A stretch of DNA of 64,000 nucleotides from Timaviella obliquedivisa GSE-PSE-MK23-08B (GTDB lineage: Bacteria > Cyanobacteriota > Cyanobacteriia > Elainellales > Elainellaceae), in assembly GCA_019358855.1 (NCBI GenBank), contig JAHHII010000008.1, positions 62,001 through 126,000 on the forward strand. The letters are read 5' to 3'. Of the stretch, positions 1 to 9,813 are shown piece after piece; position 1 is the first letter of the stretch; the number at the start of each line of letters is the position of its first letter. The position numbers and the translations under genes were made by a program. The notes under the pieces were generated by a model. It ran no database searches. It saw only the letters and a list, made by a program, of their open reading frames with translations, and had not been told where the DNA came from.

Positions 1-146
1 TTGAGGCAGGAGAAAAGTTTAAGGCGATCGATTTCAGCATTACCAGCCGCGAACAAAAAGGTTGGCTGGACGTGACTTACTTAGACGACGATCTGCGAAT
101 TGGACGAGGCAATGAAGGCAGCGTATTTGTCCTAACTAAAACTTAA
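1..146 (+). CDS. PAP/fibrillin domain protein, C-terminal fragment
   Basis: Only the last 47 codons are present, in the frame beginning at base 3 and ending with TAA at 144-146; the start lies left of the window. The end of the protein reads YLDDDLRIGRGNEGSVFVL, which I recognise as the C-terminal signature of the PAP/fibrillin family (plastid-lipid-associated proteins; thylakoid and plastoglobule-associated in cyanobacteria and plastids). These are small lipocalin-like proteins thought to bind lipophilic molecules at the thylakoid; the exact ligand is not known here. It converges with chlH, from which it is separated by about 150 bases. The family call rests on this short tail only. Confidence 0.7.
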   Translation, partial: EAGEKFKAIDFSITSREQKGWLDVTYLDDDLRIGRGNEGSVFVLTKT

Positions 147-299
147 GTCGATCGCGTTGGAGCACTCTCGAAACCAATAGAAAAGTAAAAGACCCAACAG
201 CCCCCTGCCAGGTCTTTATGAACGTCACTTATCTTTCTTTACTTTAGGCGGGAGGCTTGATGGGAGGCTTCACCATTCTGGTTCGCCCGATCGGGTGAA

Positions 300-3200
300 C
301 TATTCTACGCCTTCAATTCGGTCTTCCACCTGCTGATAAAGTTCTCGTAGAAGCTGCAAATTGCTTTCACTGGTTTCCCAATAGCCACGACCATTAACTT
401 CTAACAATGTCCCTACCATCTTGCGGAAAGAGTTGGGGTTGAGGTTCATGAGGCGATCGCGCATTTCCTGATCGGCAATAAACGTGGTGTTCGTGTCTTC
501 GTAGATCCAGTTATCAACGGCTCCGGCGGTGGCTGACCAGCCCATTGTGTTGACCAGGCGCTTAGAGAGTTCGCGCACACCTTCGTAGCCGTGGGATAAC
601 ATCCCTTCGTACCATTTGGGGTTGAGCATCTTGGTACGAGCATCGAGGCGAACGGTTTCAGAGAGCGATCGCACCTGTGCATTTGCCGTCGTCGTATCGG
701 CAATGTAAGAAGCAGGTGTTTTACCATCGCCTCGCAGCGTCGAGACGACCTTGGTTGGGTCAGAGTCAAAGTAGTGGGATACATCGGTTAAAGAAATCTC
801 AGCAGAATCGAGGTTCTGGAACGTCACTTCCACCGTCTTCAACGAAGCCTCAAAAATATCCCGCGATTGATCCATCATGCCAGGATTATCGGAGTTGAAG
901 GAAAAAGACTTCCGCGCTAAATACATATCCTGAAGTTCTGACTCGGTTTCCCAGGTGCTATTTTCCACTGCCAGGTTGACGTTAGAAGAGTAGGAGCCAG
1001 AAGCATTAGAGAATACGCGAGTCGCAGCTTGCCGCAGGTTAACGCCCATGTCTTCGGCTTGCTTGAGGGCGTGTTTACGCACAAAGTTCATTTCCAAAGG
1101 CTCATCGGCTTCGGCTGCCATTTTGATAGCGCGATCGAGCAGGTTCATCTGGTTAATAAACAGATCGCGGAAAACACCGGAGCAGTTAACCACTACGTCT
1201 ACGCGAGGACGACCCAATGTTTCTAGAGGAATTAGCTCTAACTTGTTAACCCGACCCAACGCATCAGGAACCGGAAGCACGCCTACCAACAGCATGACTT
1301 GCGCCAGAGATTCGCCATAGGTTTTGATGTTATCAGTGCCCCAAAGGACAAAGGCGATCGTTTCAGGATAAGTCCCGTTCTCAGCCTTTTGTCTTGCTAA
1401 CAGACGGTCTACCACAATCTGCGCTGACTGCACAGCGGCAGTAGTTGGAATGGACTGGGGATCGAGGGCGTGAATGTTTTTGCCAGTCGGCAATACATCC
1501 GGGTTGCGGATTGGATCGCCACCGGGCCCTGGCAAAATATATTCACCTTCCAGCGCCTTCAGCAGTGCGCCTAACTCATTGTCGGCAGTGACTTGCTTAA
1601 GGCAGAACTCTAGATATTCAAATAGGGGCTTGATGGCATCGGCATCAACTTTGGGATAGCCAGATGTATGTAACGACTCGATCCAGGGCGTTTTCTTACC
1701 CATGTTGAAGAAGTTAAGCTTAGTGACTTTAGAAACCCGACCTTCTGCATCGGTCTGTTCTTTCACCATTGCCGCCACTGCATCTCGACACGCTTGATTG
1801 ATATCGAATAGCAATTGCACATCTTCGAGAACGCCGCGATCGCTTCTCTTAAAGATGTCATCCATATCTCGCCCCAAACTATTGGCAATAATGCGGGGAA
1901 GACTGAGAAGATTATCTTCAGGGCGATCGAGTCCGGCAATATTGACTAATGTTGCTACTGCTTCCTCAGCAGTCGGCGGCTTACCAATAATATGCAACCC
2001 ACAGGGCAGCAAGCGCGATTCAATTTCCATCAGCCGGATGTAAACCTGACCCACCAGGGTATCCCGTGCTTCGCCATCCATTTCACTGCATTCTTCAGGC
2101 AGGTTAATGTCCTTATCCAGGTTCACCAAACGGCACTTGTCGATGATGGCGTTGATGATTGAGGTCGAGCGCCCCGAATCTTTGAGGGTTTGGTAAGAGG
2201 CGATCAGTTCGCTCAGTTCCTTTAGTCCTTTGTATAGTCCAGCGTTTTCGGCAGGAGGAGTAAGGTAGCTGATGGTTTCAGCATAGCTGCGGCGTTTGGC
2301 GATCGTTGCTTCAGAAGGATTATTTGCCGCGTAGTAATAAAGATTAGGAATTTTGCCAATCAAACTATCGGGGTAACAATCATTCGACATCCCCATCTGT
2401 TTGCCAGGCATGAACTCTAGGGAACCGTGAGTACCAAAGTGCAGGACTGCATCCGCCTTCCAGATGTGCTCTAGATAGGTGTAGTACGCCGCAAAGCCGT
2501 GGTGCGGGCTGGCAGAGCGAGAGAACAGCAGCCGCATCGGGTCGCCTTCGTAGCCAAAAGTGGGCTGAATGCCAATGAAGACGTTGCCGAAGGTTTTGCC
2601 GTAAATCAGCATATTCTGCCCATCAGTGTTGAGTTGTCCAGGGGCAGAACCCCAGGAATCTTCCAGCCGATGATGGTATGGGGTGAGTGCCTCGTACTCA
2701 GGCACAGACATTTTGTAAGCAATGTTAAGTTCGGGGCTATTGTATTGGGCTTGGGCATCGTGGATGACTGCCAGCATCAATTCTTCAGCAGAGTCGGGCA
2801 CGTCTTGGAGGTCGTAGCCGTTCTGTTTAAGTGCCTGCATGACTTCAAAAATAGAGCCAAACACATCTAAGTAAGCGGCTGTACCCACGTTTCCTTTGTC
2901 GGGAGGGAAGCTGAAGACAGTAATTGCTAGCTTTTTGTGAATTTTGGGCTTGCGGCGCAGAGTTGCCCATTTCATAGCACGTTGGGCGATCGCTTCCACA
3001 CGGTCTTGCAGAGCGATCGCTCTACCCGTATTACCATCTCGCCCAGACATGATGATGGGTTCGATCGCGCCATCTAGTTCAGGAATCGCAATTTGTAATG
3101 CGACTTGGATGGGGTGCAACCCTAAATCACTCTCCTGCCACTCTTCGGTAGTTTGAAAGACCAATGGCAATGCCACCATGTACGGGCGACCCAAACGACT

Positions 3201-4277
3201 GAGAGATTCGATCGCCTTAGGATGATCCTGCCGCGCTGGACCACCGACTAGGGCAAACCCGGTCAGAGAAACCACAACATCGACCAGAGTCTTCTTAGAG
3301 ATCGGGTCGTAGAAATAAGCATCGACAGGCTTAGAAAAGTCCAGCCCACCTGCGAACACAGGCACGACGCGCGCGCCCATGCATTCCAACTCTTGCACCA
3401 TTGCCACATAGTGAGCATCGTCACCTGTGACCAAGTGAGTTCTTTGCAGCACCAAGCCTACTGTTGGAGCCAGGGGATCCTTCAGATCAGCAGAAATATC
3501 TGACCGCGAACTAAACCAATTGAGATACTCTTTCAAATCCTCAAACATACTGGGAGCCAGCGGATGCCAGATGCCCATGTCAGGGTAGGTAACTGGATCG
3601 CGGTACTGAAGCGTAACTTCCTTGAGTCCTTCTGCGGCTGGCACGTATTTATCTGCCAACATCAGCAAGAAGTTTTCCAGGTTATCAGCAGATCCGCCCA
3701 ACCAATACTGGAAGCTGAGCATGAAGTGTCTAGCATCCTGCGCTTTTTCCATGGGCAGAAACTTTAGCACCTGGGGCAGCGTTCGCAGCAGCTTCAGCAT
3801 CGCGTCTTGGAAGCCTGCGCCGGATTTCTCCTTGCGCTTTTTCATGAAGCTAGAGATCATGCTCTTCGACTGCCCAATCTGCGCCAACGAGAAGCTGCCC
3901 ATTTTGTTTAGGCGCATGACTTGGGGCATGGACGGGAAGACGACCGAAACGTCCAGGCGATCGCGGTGAGGCTCAACTGCTGCTACAACTTTGTCGGCTA
4001 ATTCTTCAATAAAAATCAGCGATGCAATAAAAATATTGGCTTGAGATACATCGTGCTTAAATGCTTCATAGTTTTCGGCGCTACGAAGCTCTTCTAGCAG
4101 ATACCCACTAATCTCAATAGCAACACTGGGGTTGCTTTCGTTGATCGATCGAACTGCCGCAGAGAGCGAACTTTGATATTGCGGCTCTAGCACGACGTAG
4201 ACCACTTTAATCAGCGATCGCCCCTGAAGATCGGTGGGTGCGATGTGTCTGATGGTGGGCTTAACGTGTGTGAACAT
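300..4277 (-). CDS. chlH: Magnesium chelatase subunit H
   Basis: Large porphyrin-binding subunit of the three-part Mg-chelatase, which inserts Mg2+ into protoporphyrin IX at the start of the chlorophyll branch, with ChlI and ChlD as ATPase partners (not in this window). The 1325-residue length is right for cyanobacterial ChlH. The N-terminus ([14 protein letters not shown]) and the CobN/Mg-chelatase-type core are intact, including the conserved [15 protein letters not shown] segment around residue 612. The ATG start is supported by an AAGGAG ribosome-binding site about 9 bases upstream. A good sigma70-type promoter lies about 150 bases upstream at 4426-4454, giving a leader of roughly 140 bases. 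The gene appears monocistronic. ChlH rather than CobN is favoured by the overall close match to cyanobacterial ChlH and the absence of cobalamin genes nearby. Confidence 0.97.
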   Translation of the reverse strand: MFTHVKPTIRHIAPTDLQGRSLIKVVYVVLEPQYQSSLSAAVRSINESNPSVAIEISGYLLEELRSAENYEAFKHDVSQANIFIASLIFIEELADKVVAAVEPHRDRLDVSVVFPSMPQVMRLNKMGSFSLAQIGQSKSMISSFMKKRKEKSGAGFQDAMLKLLRTLPQVLKFLPMEKAQDARHFMLSFQYWLGGSADNLENFLLMLADKYVPAAEGLKEVTLQYRDPVTYPDMGIWHPLAPSMFEDLKEYLNWFSSRSDISADLKDPLAPTVGLVLQRTHLVTGDDAHYVAMVQELECMGARVVPVFAGGLDFSKPVDAYFYDPISKKTLVDVVVSLTGFALVGGPARQDHPKAIESLSRLGRPYMVALPLVFQTTEEWQESDLGLHPIQVALQIAIPELDGAIEPIIMSGRDGNTGRAIALQDRVEAIAQRAMKWATLRRKPKIHKKLAITVFSFPPDKGNVGTAAYLDVFGSIFEVMQALKQNGYDLQDVPDSAEELMLAVIHDAQAQYNSPELNIAYKMSVPEYEALTPYHHRLEDSWGSAPGQLNTDGQNMLIYGKTFGNVFIGIQPTFGYEGDPMRLLFSRSASPHHGFAAYYTYLEHIWKADAVLHFGTHGSLEFMPGKQMGMSNDCYPDSLIGKIPNLYYYAANNPSEATIAKRRSYAETISYLTPPAENAGLYKGLKELSELIASYQTLKDSGRSTSIINAIIDKCRLVNLDKDINLPEECSEMDGEARDTLVGQVYIRLMEIESRLLPCGLHIIGKPPTAEEAVATLVNIAGLDRPEDNLLSLPRIIANSLGRDMDDIFKRSDRGVLEDVQLLFDINQACRDAVAAMVKEQTDAEGRVSKVTKLNFFNMGKKTPWIESLHTSGYPKVDADAIKPLFEYLEFCLKQVTADNELGALLKALEGEYILPGPGGDPIRNPDVLPTGKNIHALDPQSIPTTAAVQSAQIVVDRLLARQKAENGTYPETIAFVLWGTDNIKTYGESLAQVMLLVGVLPVPDALGRVNKLELIPLETLGRPRVDVVVNCSGVFRDLFINQMNLLDRAIKMAAEADEPLEMNFVRKHALKQAEDMGVNLRQAATRVFSNASGSYSSNVNLAVENSTWETESELQDMYLARKSFSFNSDNPGMMDQSRDIFEASLKTVEVTFQNLDSAEISLTDVSHYFDSDPTKVVSTLRGDGKTPASYIADTTTANAQVRSLSETVRLDARTKMLNPKWYEGMLSHGYEGVRELSKRLVNTMGWSATAGAVDNWIYEDTNTTFIADQEMRDRLMNLNPNSFRKMVGTLLEVNGRGYWETSESNLQLLRELYQQVEDRIEGVE

Positions 4278-4425
4278 GCAGGGAGGCTCCTTTTCAAGAC
4301 TTTTAGAGACCGACGCAGCTAATCACAAACTGGTCGCTCGTAAAAGTGTTACATCAGTTGTTGTACCAGAAAACCCTTACCCATTCAGCGATTCGAGGTC
4401 TATCTGAAACAATTTGATATAAAAA

Positions 4426-4454
4426 AAGATACAGATATTTACATTAGTTGACAA
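4426..4454 (-). promoter_or_regulatory. Candidate sigma70 promoter for chlH
   Basis: Read on the minus strand, TTGTCA (4449-4454) is followed by a 17-base spacer and TATCTT (4426-4431). Spacing is ideal and both boxes are close to consensus. Transcription would start near 4419 and leave a leader of about 140 bases before chlH. Confidence 0.5.
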
Positions 4455-4681
4455 ATTAATGAGCGATTACTCAGTTATTAGTTAAGAAAAGTGAAGACGA
4501 TCGCGCAAAGCCTTGAATTCAAAGGGAGGAGGACTATATTTGCCAAGAAATTTTGCGGTCTTTTTTAGACATTTCTCAGGCTTACAGCTTTGCAAAACAT
4601 CAGCCTGGGTAGATTTGACTGAGGCGATCGCAACTTATCGACGACCGAAAGATTCTCTGTAATGCGCTGTTGAAAAAGAAA

Positions 4682-4704
4682 GGATCTCCGCTATTGGGAG
4701 ATCC
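4682..4704 (-). terminator. Rho-independent terminator after the Uma2 gene
   Basis: An 8-bp perfect stem GGATCTCC/GGAGATCC (4682-4689 with 4697-4704) with a 7-base loop is flanked by A-rich sequence on the left and a T run on the right. It could therefore stop transcription from either direction, but only the minus-strand gene ending at 4756 needs it. Confidence 0.8.
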
Positions 4705-4755
4705 TTTTTACGTTTAAATTACCAGGCTGCTCGATTCTATGAAGAGCAGACCTAA

Positions 4756-5556
4756 TTAAGGCTCCAGGTTGATTCCCTGTATCTGAAGTCTTTCCATCAA
4801 CTCTGTCAATCTCTGTTCCGCTTGCTCTGCGCGTTGCGATTCCTGCTCTGCACGTTGCGATTCCTGCTCTGCCCTCTGACGTTCTTCATTGGCTAGCTGC
4901 TCAGCCTCTAACCTTGCTTGCTCAGCCTCCTGATAGCTCAATAGCTTTGCGCCTGTTTGGGGGTCAAAAAGCCTTAGCTCTCTCGTCGCAATTCCTGGGG
5001 ACTGCACAGTGGTTTGGTCGGCAGGCAATAGCCGCAAATCAAGCCCCAGCGTCTCACTCTGTAAGACGACAGTGCCATCGGCAAGGGTGGTGGGAGCGAT
5101 CGGCTCGTAGATACCGTTGACTAACCGCCTACCCTTGAGTTGCGGTTTCAGATAATCACCTGTCGGGTCATACTGGAAATATTCTGGAACTCCCAAACTC
5201 GCGTACAGCAAAGGCTTAGATTCTTCGTCCTGCTTTTTAGTGCTAAGAGAAGTAATCTCCAAAATAAAAGAGGGCAACTTACCCGACTCTTGCCAAGCTT
5301 TGTAACTACGCCGTTTTCTATTGCTGACTCCAAACACCACAAAAACATCGGGCGAGACGCTTTTGTTGGGCTGACCTTCTTGATAGTAAATAAACAAATT
5401 ACCAGAGACGTAGACTTGCGATCGCCCCCGAAAAAACAGCCTCAGGGCTTCCACGCAATAAATTAAATAAATGCGCGTGGCATCGCTTTCCGTCATGGGT
5501 TGACCGTCGCTGTCAGGATATTCAACAAAAGTTGGAGTTTGGGAGATTTCGACCAT
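4756..5556 (-). CDS. Uma2 family (DUF820) restriction-endonuclease-fold protein
   Basis: A 266-residue member of the Uma2/DUF820 family, very abundant in cyanobacteria, with a PD-(D/E)xK nuclease-like fold and unproven cellular role. The fold's acidic positions are visible as PD in SPDVFVVFGV and E in PSFILEITS. Family length is usually near 190-230 residues; the excess is a C-terminal coiled-coil tail rich in Glu, Gln and Arg (about residues 205-255) that contains an AEQESQR unit in direct repeat. The ATG start begins MVEISQTPTFVEYPDSDG, as in relatives. The gene lies 30 bases downstream of ilvD on the same strand and may be read through from it; the terminator at 4682 ends the unit. Confidence 0.85.
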   Translation of the reverse strand: MVEISQTPTFVEYPDSDGQPMTESDATRIYLIYCVEALRLFFRGRSQVYVSGNLFIYYQEGQPNKSVSPDVFVVFGVSNRKRRSYKAWQESGKLPSFILEITSLSTKKQDEESKPLLYASLGVPEYFQYDPTGDYLKPQLKGRRLVNGIYEPIAPTTLADGTVVLQSETLGLDLRLLPADQTTVQSPGIATRELRLFDPQTGAKLLSYQEAEQARLEAEQLANEERQRAEQESQRAEQESQRAEQAEQRLTELMERLQIQGINLEP

Positions 5557-5585
5557 AGGGATCTTCCAAGTAAGGGCAGGAGGCT

Positions 5586-7307
5586 TCAGTATTTTAACAA
5601 GTCTGTTACAGCCCCTAGGCTACTGGAAGAGACTAGATGGGCATATTTTGCCAGCACTCCTGATTTATAAAGAGCCTGAGGCTGCTGCCACTGCGATCGC
5701 CGCTCTGCCAAAACTTCATCGGTCAAATTGACCTGCAACAGTCGGGCATCGGCATCAATGGTGATGGAGTCGCCTTCGTGAATTAGGGCAATGTTGCCGC
5801 CCACAAATGCTTCTGGTGCGACGTGTCCGACAACCATGCCATAGGTTCCCCCAGAAAAGCGACCATCAGTAATTAGTCCGACTGAATCGCCCAAGCCTGC
5901 GCCAATAATTGCCGAAGTCGGCGCTAGCATTTCTCGCATTCCTGGCCCGCCCTTTGGCCCTTCGTAGCGAATTACCAGTACGTCCCCTGGATTAATCTTG
6001 CCTGCCAAAATTGCGTCTAGACAGGATTCCTCAGACTCAAATACTCGTGCAGATCCTGTAATCTTCCGAAACTTGATGCCCGTCAACTTCGCGACAGAAC
6101 CTTCCTGCGCCAAGTTACCCTTCAAGATTCCCAGATGCCCCTGCGGATACATGGGGTTGTTCCAGGGACGAATGACCTGTTGATCGGGGCGAGGTTCAGC
6201 AGGAATATCTTTGAGGCGCTGGGCGATCGTTTCTCCGGTAATGGTCAGGCAATCGCCGTGGAGCAAACCGTGGTTAAGCAGCATTTTCATAACCTGGGGG
6301 ATACCGCCTGCTGTATGTAAGTCAGTAGCGACGAAACGACCGCTGGGCTTGAGATCGCAGAGAACGGGAACGCGAGCGCGGATGGGTTCAAAATCATCAA
6401 TGGTGAAAGGAATGTTGGCACTGTGGGCGATCGCCAAAAAGTGCAGCACCGCATTAGTCGAGCCACCGACCGCCATAATGACCGAGATTGCATTTTCAAG
6501 CGACTGGCGCGTAATAATGTCGCGGGGGCAAATATTTTTCCGAATTGCCTCTACTAACACCTTTCCGGCTTCTTCCGTATTCACTGCTTTCTCAGCATCT
6601 TCAGCCGCCATTGTGGAGGAATACATCAGACTCATGCCGATCGCCTCAAACGCCGAAGACATGGTGTTAGCCGTAAACATACCGCCGCAAGACCCCGCAC
6701 CAGGACAAGCCTTTTCTTCAACAGCAGTTAGCCGTGCCTCGTTAATTTTGCCAGCGCTGTATTGCCCTACCGCCTCAAACGAACTCACCACTGTTAAATC
6801 TTCGCCCTCCAAATGTCCCGGCTTAATGGTGCCGCCATAGACAAACAGAGCCGGAATATTCATCCGCGCCATCGCAATCATGGCTCCTGGCATATTCTTA
6901 TCGCAGCCGCCGATCGCCAGCACCCCATCCAAACTTTGCCCCATGCAAACAGTTTCAATGGAATCGGCAATCACATCCCGCGACACCAGGGAATACTTCA
7001 TCCCCTCGGTGCCCATAGAAATGCCATCGCTAATCGTAATGGTGCCAAACGTTTGAGGCATTCCTCCTGCTGCCCGAATCCCTGCCTCTGCCCTGATTGC
7101 CAGCGGCGCAATGCCCATATTGCATGGCGTAATGGTGCTGTGGGCACTGGCAACCCCGACGATCGGTTTAGTAAAATCTTCATTCTTAAAGCCCACCGCT
7201 CGGAGCATGGCGCGATTGGGCGATCGCTGCACCCCTTGGGTTACAACTCGGCTTTTCAAATTCTCAGGCTTACTTTTAGATGTGCTGTCAGATTTGTTCT
7301 CAGGCAT
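5586..7307 (-). CDS. ilvD: Dihydroxy-acid dehydratase
   Basis: Catalyses the dehydration of 2,3-dihydroxy-isovalerate and -methylvalerate, the third common step of valine, leucine and isoleucine synthesis (and the route to pantothenate). Iron-sulfur ligand motifs [11 protein letters not shown] and [11 protein letters not shown] are intact. The frame opens further up to a GTG at 7367, but I prefer the ATG at 7307 (MPENKSD...): it has a GAGGGAAG ribosome-binding site, the extra 20 residues are not typical of the family, and a perfect TATAAT -10 box lies inside the extended part. This gives 573 residues, close to the usual 560. The upstream pentapeptide gene is divergent. Confidence 0.96.
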   Translation of the reverse strand: MPENKSDSTSKSKPENLKSRVVTQGVQRSPNRAMLRAVGFKNEDFTKPIVGVASAHSTITPCNMGIAPLAIRAEAGIRAAGGMPQTFGTITISDGISMGTEGMKYSLVSRDVIADSIETVCMGQSLDGVLAIGGCDKNMPGAMIAMARMNIPALFVYGGTIKPGHLEGEDLTVVSSFEAVGQYSAGKINEARLTAVEEKACPGAGSCGGMFTANTMSSAFEAIGMSLMYSSTMAAEDAEKAVNTEEAGKVLVEAIRKNICPRDIITRQSLENAISVIMAVGGSTNAVLHFLAIAHSANIPFTIDDFEPIRARVPVLCDLKPSGRFVATDLHTAGGIPQVMKMLLNHGLLHGDCLTITGETIAQRLKDIPAEPRPDQQVIRPWNNPMYPQGHLGILKGNLAQEGSVAKLTGIKFRKITGSARVFESEESCLDAILAGKINPGDVLVIRYEGPKGGPGMREMLAPTSAIIGAGLGDSVGLITDGRFSGGTYGMVVGHVAPEAFVGGNIALIHEGDSITIDADARLLQVNLTDEVLAERRSQWQQPQALYKSGVLAKYAHLVSSSSLGAVTDLLKY

Positions 7308-7355
7308 CGGGCTTCCCTCTTGTGCGCTCTCAATTAGATCTCTCGCCAATGTTGG

Positions 7356-7361
7356 ATTATA
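7356..7361 (-). promoter_or_regulatory. Candidate -10 box for ilvD
   Basis: A consensus TATAAT on the minus strand lies about 50 bases before the preferred ilvD ATG. No convincing -35 box is visible at 17 bases. Its position overlaps the codons of the longest possible ilvD frame, which argues for the internal start at 7307. Confidence 0.35.
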
Positions 7362-7441
7362 CGCCACTAGAGCAATACCCTGAATTTAGGGCAACCTAAA
7401 TCCACATCAAGCAACTAAAAACATTTGTGGAACGATTCATC

Positions 7442-8281
7442 ATGAACGTTGAAGAACTGCTGGAACAATATGCAGCAGGAAAGCGAGATTTTCGAGAAAT
7501 TAATTTAGCCGGAGCAAACTTAAGTGGCATTGACTTAAGTGAAATCAATCTGCGGCGTGCCAACCTTCAGCAGGCTAACTTGTGCGGCACTAATCTTAAT
7601 TCGGCAAATTTGCGAGAGTCCAATTTAATTGACGCCAACCTCCGAGAAGCTAACCTGACTGAAGTGAACTGCATTGGCGCAGACTTAACTCGTGCCAATC
7701 TCTACGAAGCTAACTTGACCCGTGCCGGAATGCGGGGAACTAAGCTCGTTGAAGCAAACCTGACGCGCGCCATCCTGTTAGAAGCCAATTTAGGAGAAGC
7801 TATCCTAAACCAAGCCAACCTCAGCGAAGCCAACCTCAGCCATGCCGCCCTCCATCGTGCAAAGCTAGCTGAAACCAATTTGACCCATGCTGTTTTGAAT
7901 AGCGCCAACTTGACTAGTGCAATGCTAACTGGCGCGATTTTGGAAGGTGCAATTTTGACGAATGCCATCTTGCACGGCGTGAGCTTAGAAGAAGCTGATT
8001 TGCGAGAAGCTGATCTCAGCCGCGCTCAGTGCGTGGGAGCAAATTTGATCAATGCTAACCTCTGTCAAATTAATGGGCGAGGCTTAAATTTAAGCTGGAC
8101 TTCTTTACGGGGAGCTAAACTGCGTCGGGCAAATCTTTATCGAGCAGTGCTGTGCTGGGCAAACTTGAGCGAAACCGATTTGAGTGAAGCGGTATTGATT
8201 AGCGCCAATATCAACCAGGCGAACTTCCAGCACGCGGACTTAACTGCAACTGTTATGCCTAGCGGCTCTACCCATAATTAA
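7442..8281 (+). CDS. Pentapeptide-repeat protein
   Basis: Almost the entire 279-residue protein is made of A(N/D)LXX pentapeptides, which fold as a right-handed quadrilateral beta-helix. A short N-terminal helix (MNVEELLEQYAAGKRDF) precedes the repeats, as in many cyanobacterial members. There is no signal peptide, so it is probably cytoplasmic; the function of these proteins is usually unknown. The frame extends upstream to GTG 7427, but the ATG at 7442 matches the usual beginning of the family. Its last four bases overlap the end of the convergent PIN gene (stop codons at 8279-8281 and 8278-8280). Confidence 0.9.
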   Translation: MNVEELLEQYAAGKRDFREINLAGANLSGIDLSEINLRRANLQQANLCGTNLNSANLRESNLIDANLREANLTEVNCIGADLTRANLYEANLTRAGMRGTKLVEANLTRAILLEANLGEAILNQANLSEANLSHAALHRAKLAETNLTHAVLNSANLTSAMLTGAILEGAILTNAILHGVSLEEADLREADLSRAQCVGANLINANLCQINGRGLNLSWTSLRGAKLRRANLYRAVLCWANLSETDLSEAVLISANINQANFQHADLTATVMPSGSTHN

Positions 8282-8754
8282 ATATCCTCTATAGACATCT
8301 GTCTTTCAATGTTAGGCAGTGGCTTCACGTCAATGTAGTCTTGAGCAAACTTCTTGAGACCTAAATCTTCACTGTAGATGCAGCTCGCTCCTTTTGCTAC
8401 TGCTGTAGCAATAATCATTAAATCAGCCTTCATTTCAGATCTGGATATTCCACCTCTATCTTGAGGCTCCCGTTTGGTTCTCCACATCTCTGCAAATCGA
8501 AGAGCAGCTTGGGTATCAAAAGGTAGAACAATAAACCGACGGTGCATGAGTCCATTCAATGCACTATGAAGTCTTGGCTCTAAACCACACAAAACTTCTG
8601 CAACAACTATGGACGGAATCATGATACTGGTTTCGTCTTTCTCGCATTTGTCAATCAACTGCTTAGCTTTGCCTATGTTTTCTTCCTGTCCGCAGGTTGA
8701 TTGCCCCCTCACGCCCCAAATAATCACGTGAGTATCAAAACAAACTAAGCTCAT
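8278..8754 (-). CDS. PIN-domain protein, possible VapC-like toxin
   Basis: A 158-residue PIN domain, the fold of VapC-type ribonuclease toxins. The four expected acidic residues can be placed: D7 in CFDTHVIIW, E53 in VVAEVL, D111 in KADLMIIATA and D130 in YSEDLGL. The metal-dependent RNase site therefore looks complete. The ATG follows directly on the TAG stop of the upstream gene (8755-8757), so the two are almost certainly co-translated. The upstream partner is not a recognisable VapB, Phd or AbrB antitoxin, so whether this is a true toxin is inference. The PIN call itself is firm. Confidence 0.85.
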   Translation of the reverse strand: MSLVCFDTHVIIWGVRGQSTCGQEENIGKAKQLIDKCEKDETSIMIPSIVVAEVLCGLEPRLHSALNGLMHRRFIVLPFDTQAALRFAEMWRTKREPQDRGGISRSEMKADLMIIATAVAKGASCIYSEDLGLKKFAQDYIDVKPLPNIERQMSIEDI

Positions 8755-9540
8755 CTACGCCTCCGAGAATCCATAGCGTACTTCAGAGACGAAACGGTTT
8801 ACATCCTTAATATTGTCAAATGAATTACCTATTAAATTAGCTAGTTCCTCGAAGGCTACTGATGGTGAAGTTTCTTCATAATCAGAGATGTCAAAAACAT
8901 TGAAGTTTTCAATCTCAAATGTTTCGGAGTTCCATTCCGCTAGACCATATAATGAGACTTTCGTATAGAGCTTAGCACCTGCTTTCTTAGCTACTGTTTT
9001 GCTAGTTGTACAGTAAACAATCTTACGATCCAGAGTCTTAAACTGAATTCTTGGATCTGACCCGCCAACACGAGTGATTTCTCCATACAAGGTTGTTTCC
9101 CCTGACAAAGGATAAATGTCAGGGATCGTCGTCTCAGGAGTAAGTACAGCAAGCGTTTCCAGTTTGCCGTTCTGTGCAAAGAACTCAGCCTTACATTGAT
9201 GTCGCCGCGTGAAAGCAGACAACTTTTTCAAAGCGTTAATTGCGTTACTTGGTAATACGCTAAAGTCATTCTCTGCTATTGAGGTTGTTATACGACGCGT
9301 AGCAGGTAAAGTTAACTCTGCCAAATTTGGAGAGAACTCTAGCCCAATACTTCCTTGTCGGATATTCTTTAAGCCAATCACTATGGATTCTTTCGACAAC
9401 TCCGGGTGATCACGGATCACCATAGAAGCAATCATTTCCTCAACAGACTCAATAAATTCCGCAATTTCTTTAGAACGAACTTTTCCTGGTGACATACCTT
9501 CACCAGTAATCAGTATTTCAACAGTTACATCATGAGCCAT
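8755..9540 (-). CDS. Protein of unknown function, partner of the PIN protein
   Basis: I do not recognise this 261-residue protein. It has an N-terminal alpha/beta part (about residues 1-75) with an acidic helix EFIESVEEMIASM followed by a GSIGLEF strand, a middle helical part (about 85-115), and a beta-rich segment from about residue 145 (TTLYGEITRVGGSDPRIQF) that could be OB- or SH3-like. There is no signal peptide or membrane segment. The frame reaches a start at 9600, but the ATG at 9540 has a strong AAAGGTGGTGAG ribosome-binding site, so it is preferred. It ends in TAG joined directly to the ATG of the PIN gene, an arrangement like toxin-antitoxin operons with the antitoxin first. It is unusually long for an antitoxin. 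Confidence 0.7.
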   Translation of the reverse strand: MAHDVTVEILITGEGMSPGKVRSKEIAEFIESVEEMIASMVIRDHPELSKESIVIGLKNIRQGSIGLEFSPNLAELTLPATRRITTSIAENDFSVLPSNAINALKKLSAFTRRHQCKAEFFAQNGKLETLAVLTPETTIPDIYPLSGETTLYGEITRVGGSDPRIQFKTLDRKIVYCTTSKTVAKKAGAKLYTKVSLYGLAEWNSETFEIENFNVFDISDYEETSPSVAFEELANLIGNSFDNIKDVNRFVSEVRYGFSEA

Positions 9541-9591
9541 AAATGATCTCACCACCTTTCTGTAATATAGGAAGATTTTATAGCTCAATAC

Positions 9592-9618
9592 AAAGAGCAT
9601 CTTTCATCTTAGCTCTTT
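9592..9618. promoter_or_regulatory. Inverted repeat upstream of the PIN/unknown operon
   Basis: AAAGAGC (9592-9598) and GCTCTTT (9612-9618) form a perfect 7-bp inverted repeat separated by 13 bases, 50-80 bases before the preferred start at 9540. It could be an operator for autoregulation or only a small hairpin. No regulator is known. Confidence 0.3.
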
Positions 9619-9813
9619 CTTATGGATAAAAGAGAGGCACTTGACATTGTTCAGTCTTCTCGGTCGTGGCTAATTGTAATTGCCACAGACTATGAACGAT
9701 ATCCCTGTTGCGGTTATGGGCAACCTGGATATGGAACGGCGGCGCGACCCCTTGCGGGTAACTCGTAGAGATCGCCCCATCCTGAAACTGCTCTCTCGCC
9801 AATCACAGGGTCT

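Larger units (their letters stand above)
4278..4755. other. Intergenic region between chlH and the Uma2 gene
   Basis: This 478-base gap holds the chlH ribosome-binding site and promoter on the minus strand (to about 4454) and, at 4682-4704, a terminator hairpin for the upstream Uma2-family gene. I see no coding frame, tRNA or repeat in the rest. The 4455-4670 part is A/T-rich and unassigned. Confidence 0.6.

Noticed and set aside
2499-2870. 123-residue plus-strand frame inside chlH
   Set aside because: Antisense shadow; chlH is conserved over this region and no ribosome-binding site or relative is apparent.
6211-6840. 209-residue plus-strand frame inside ilvD
   Set aside because: Fully antisense to a strongly conserved gene; no family resemblance, Ser/Arg-rich composition typical of a shadow frame.
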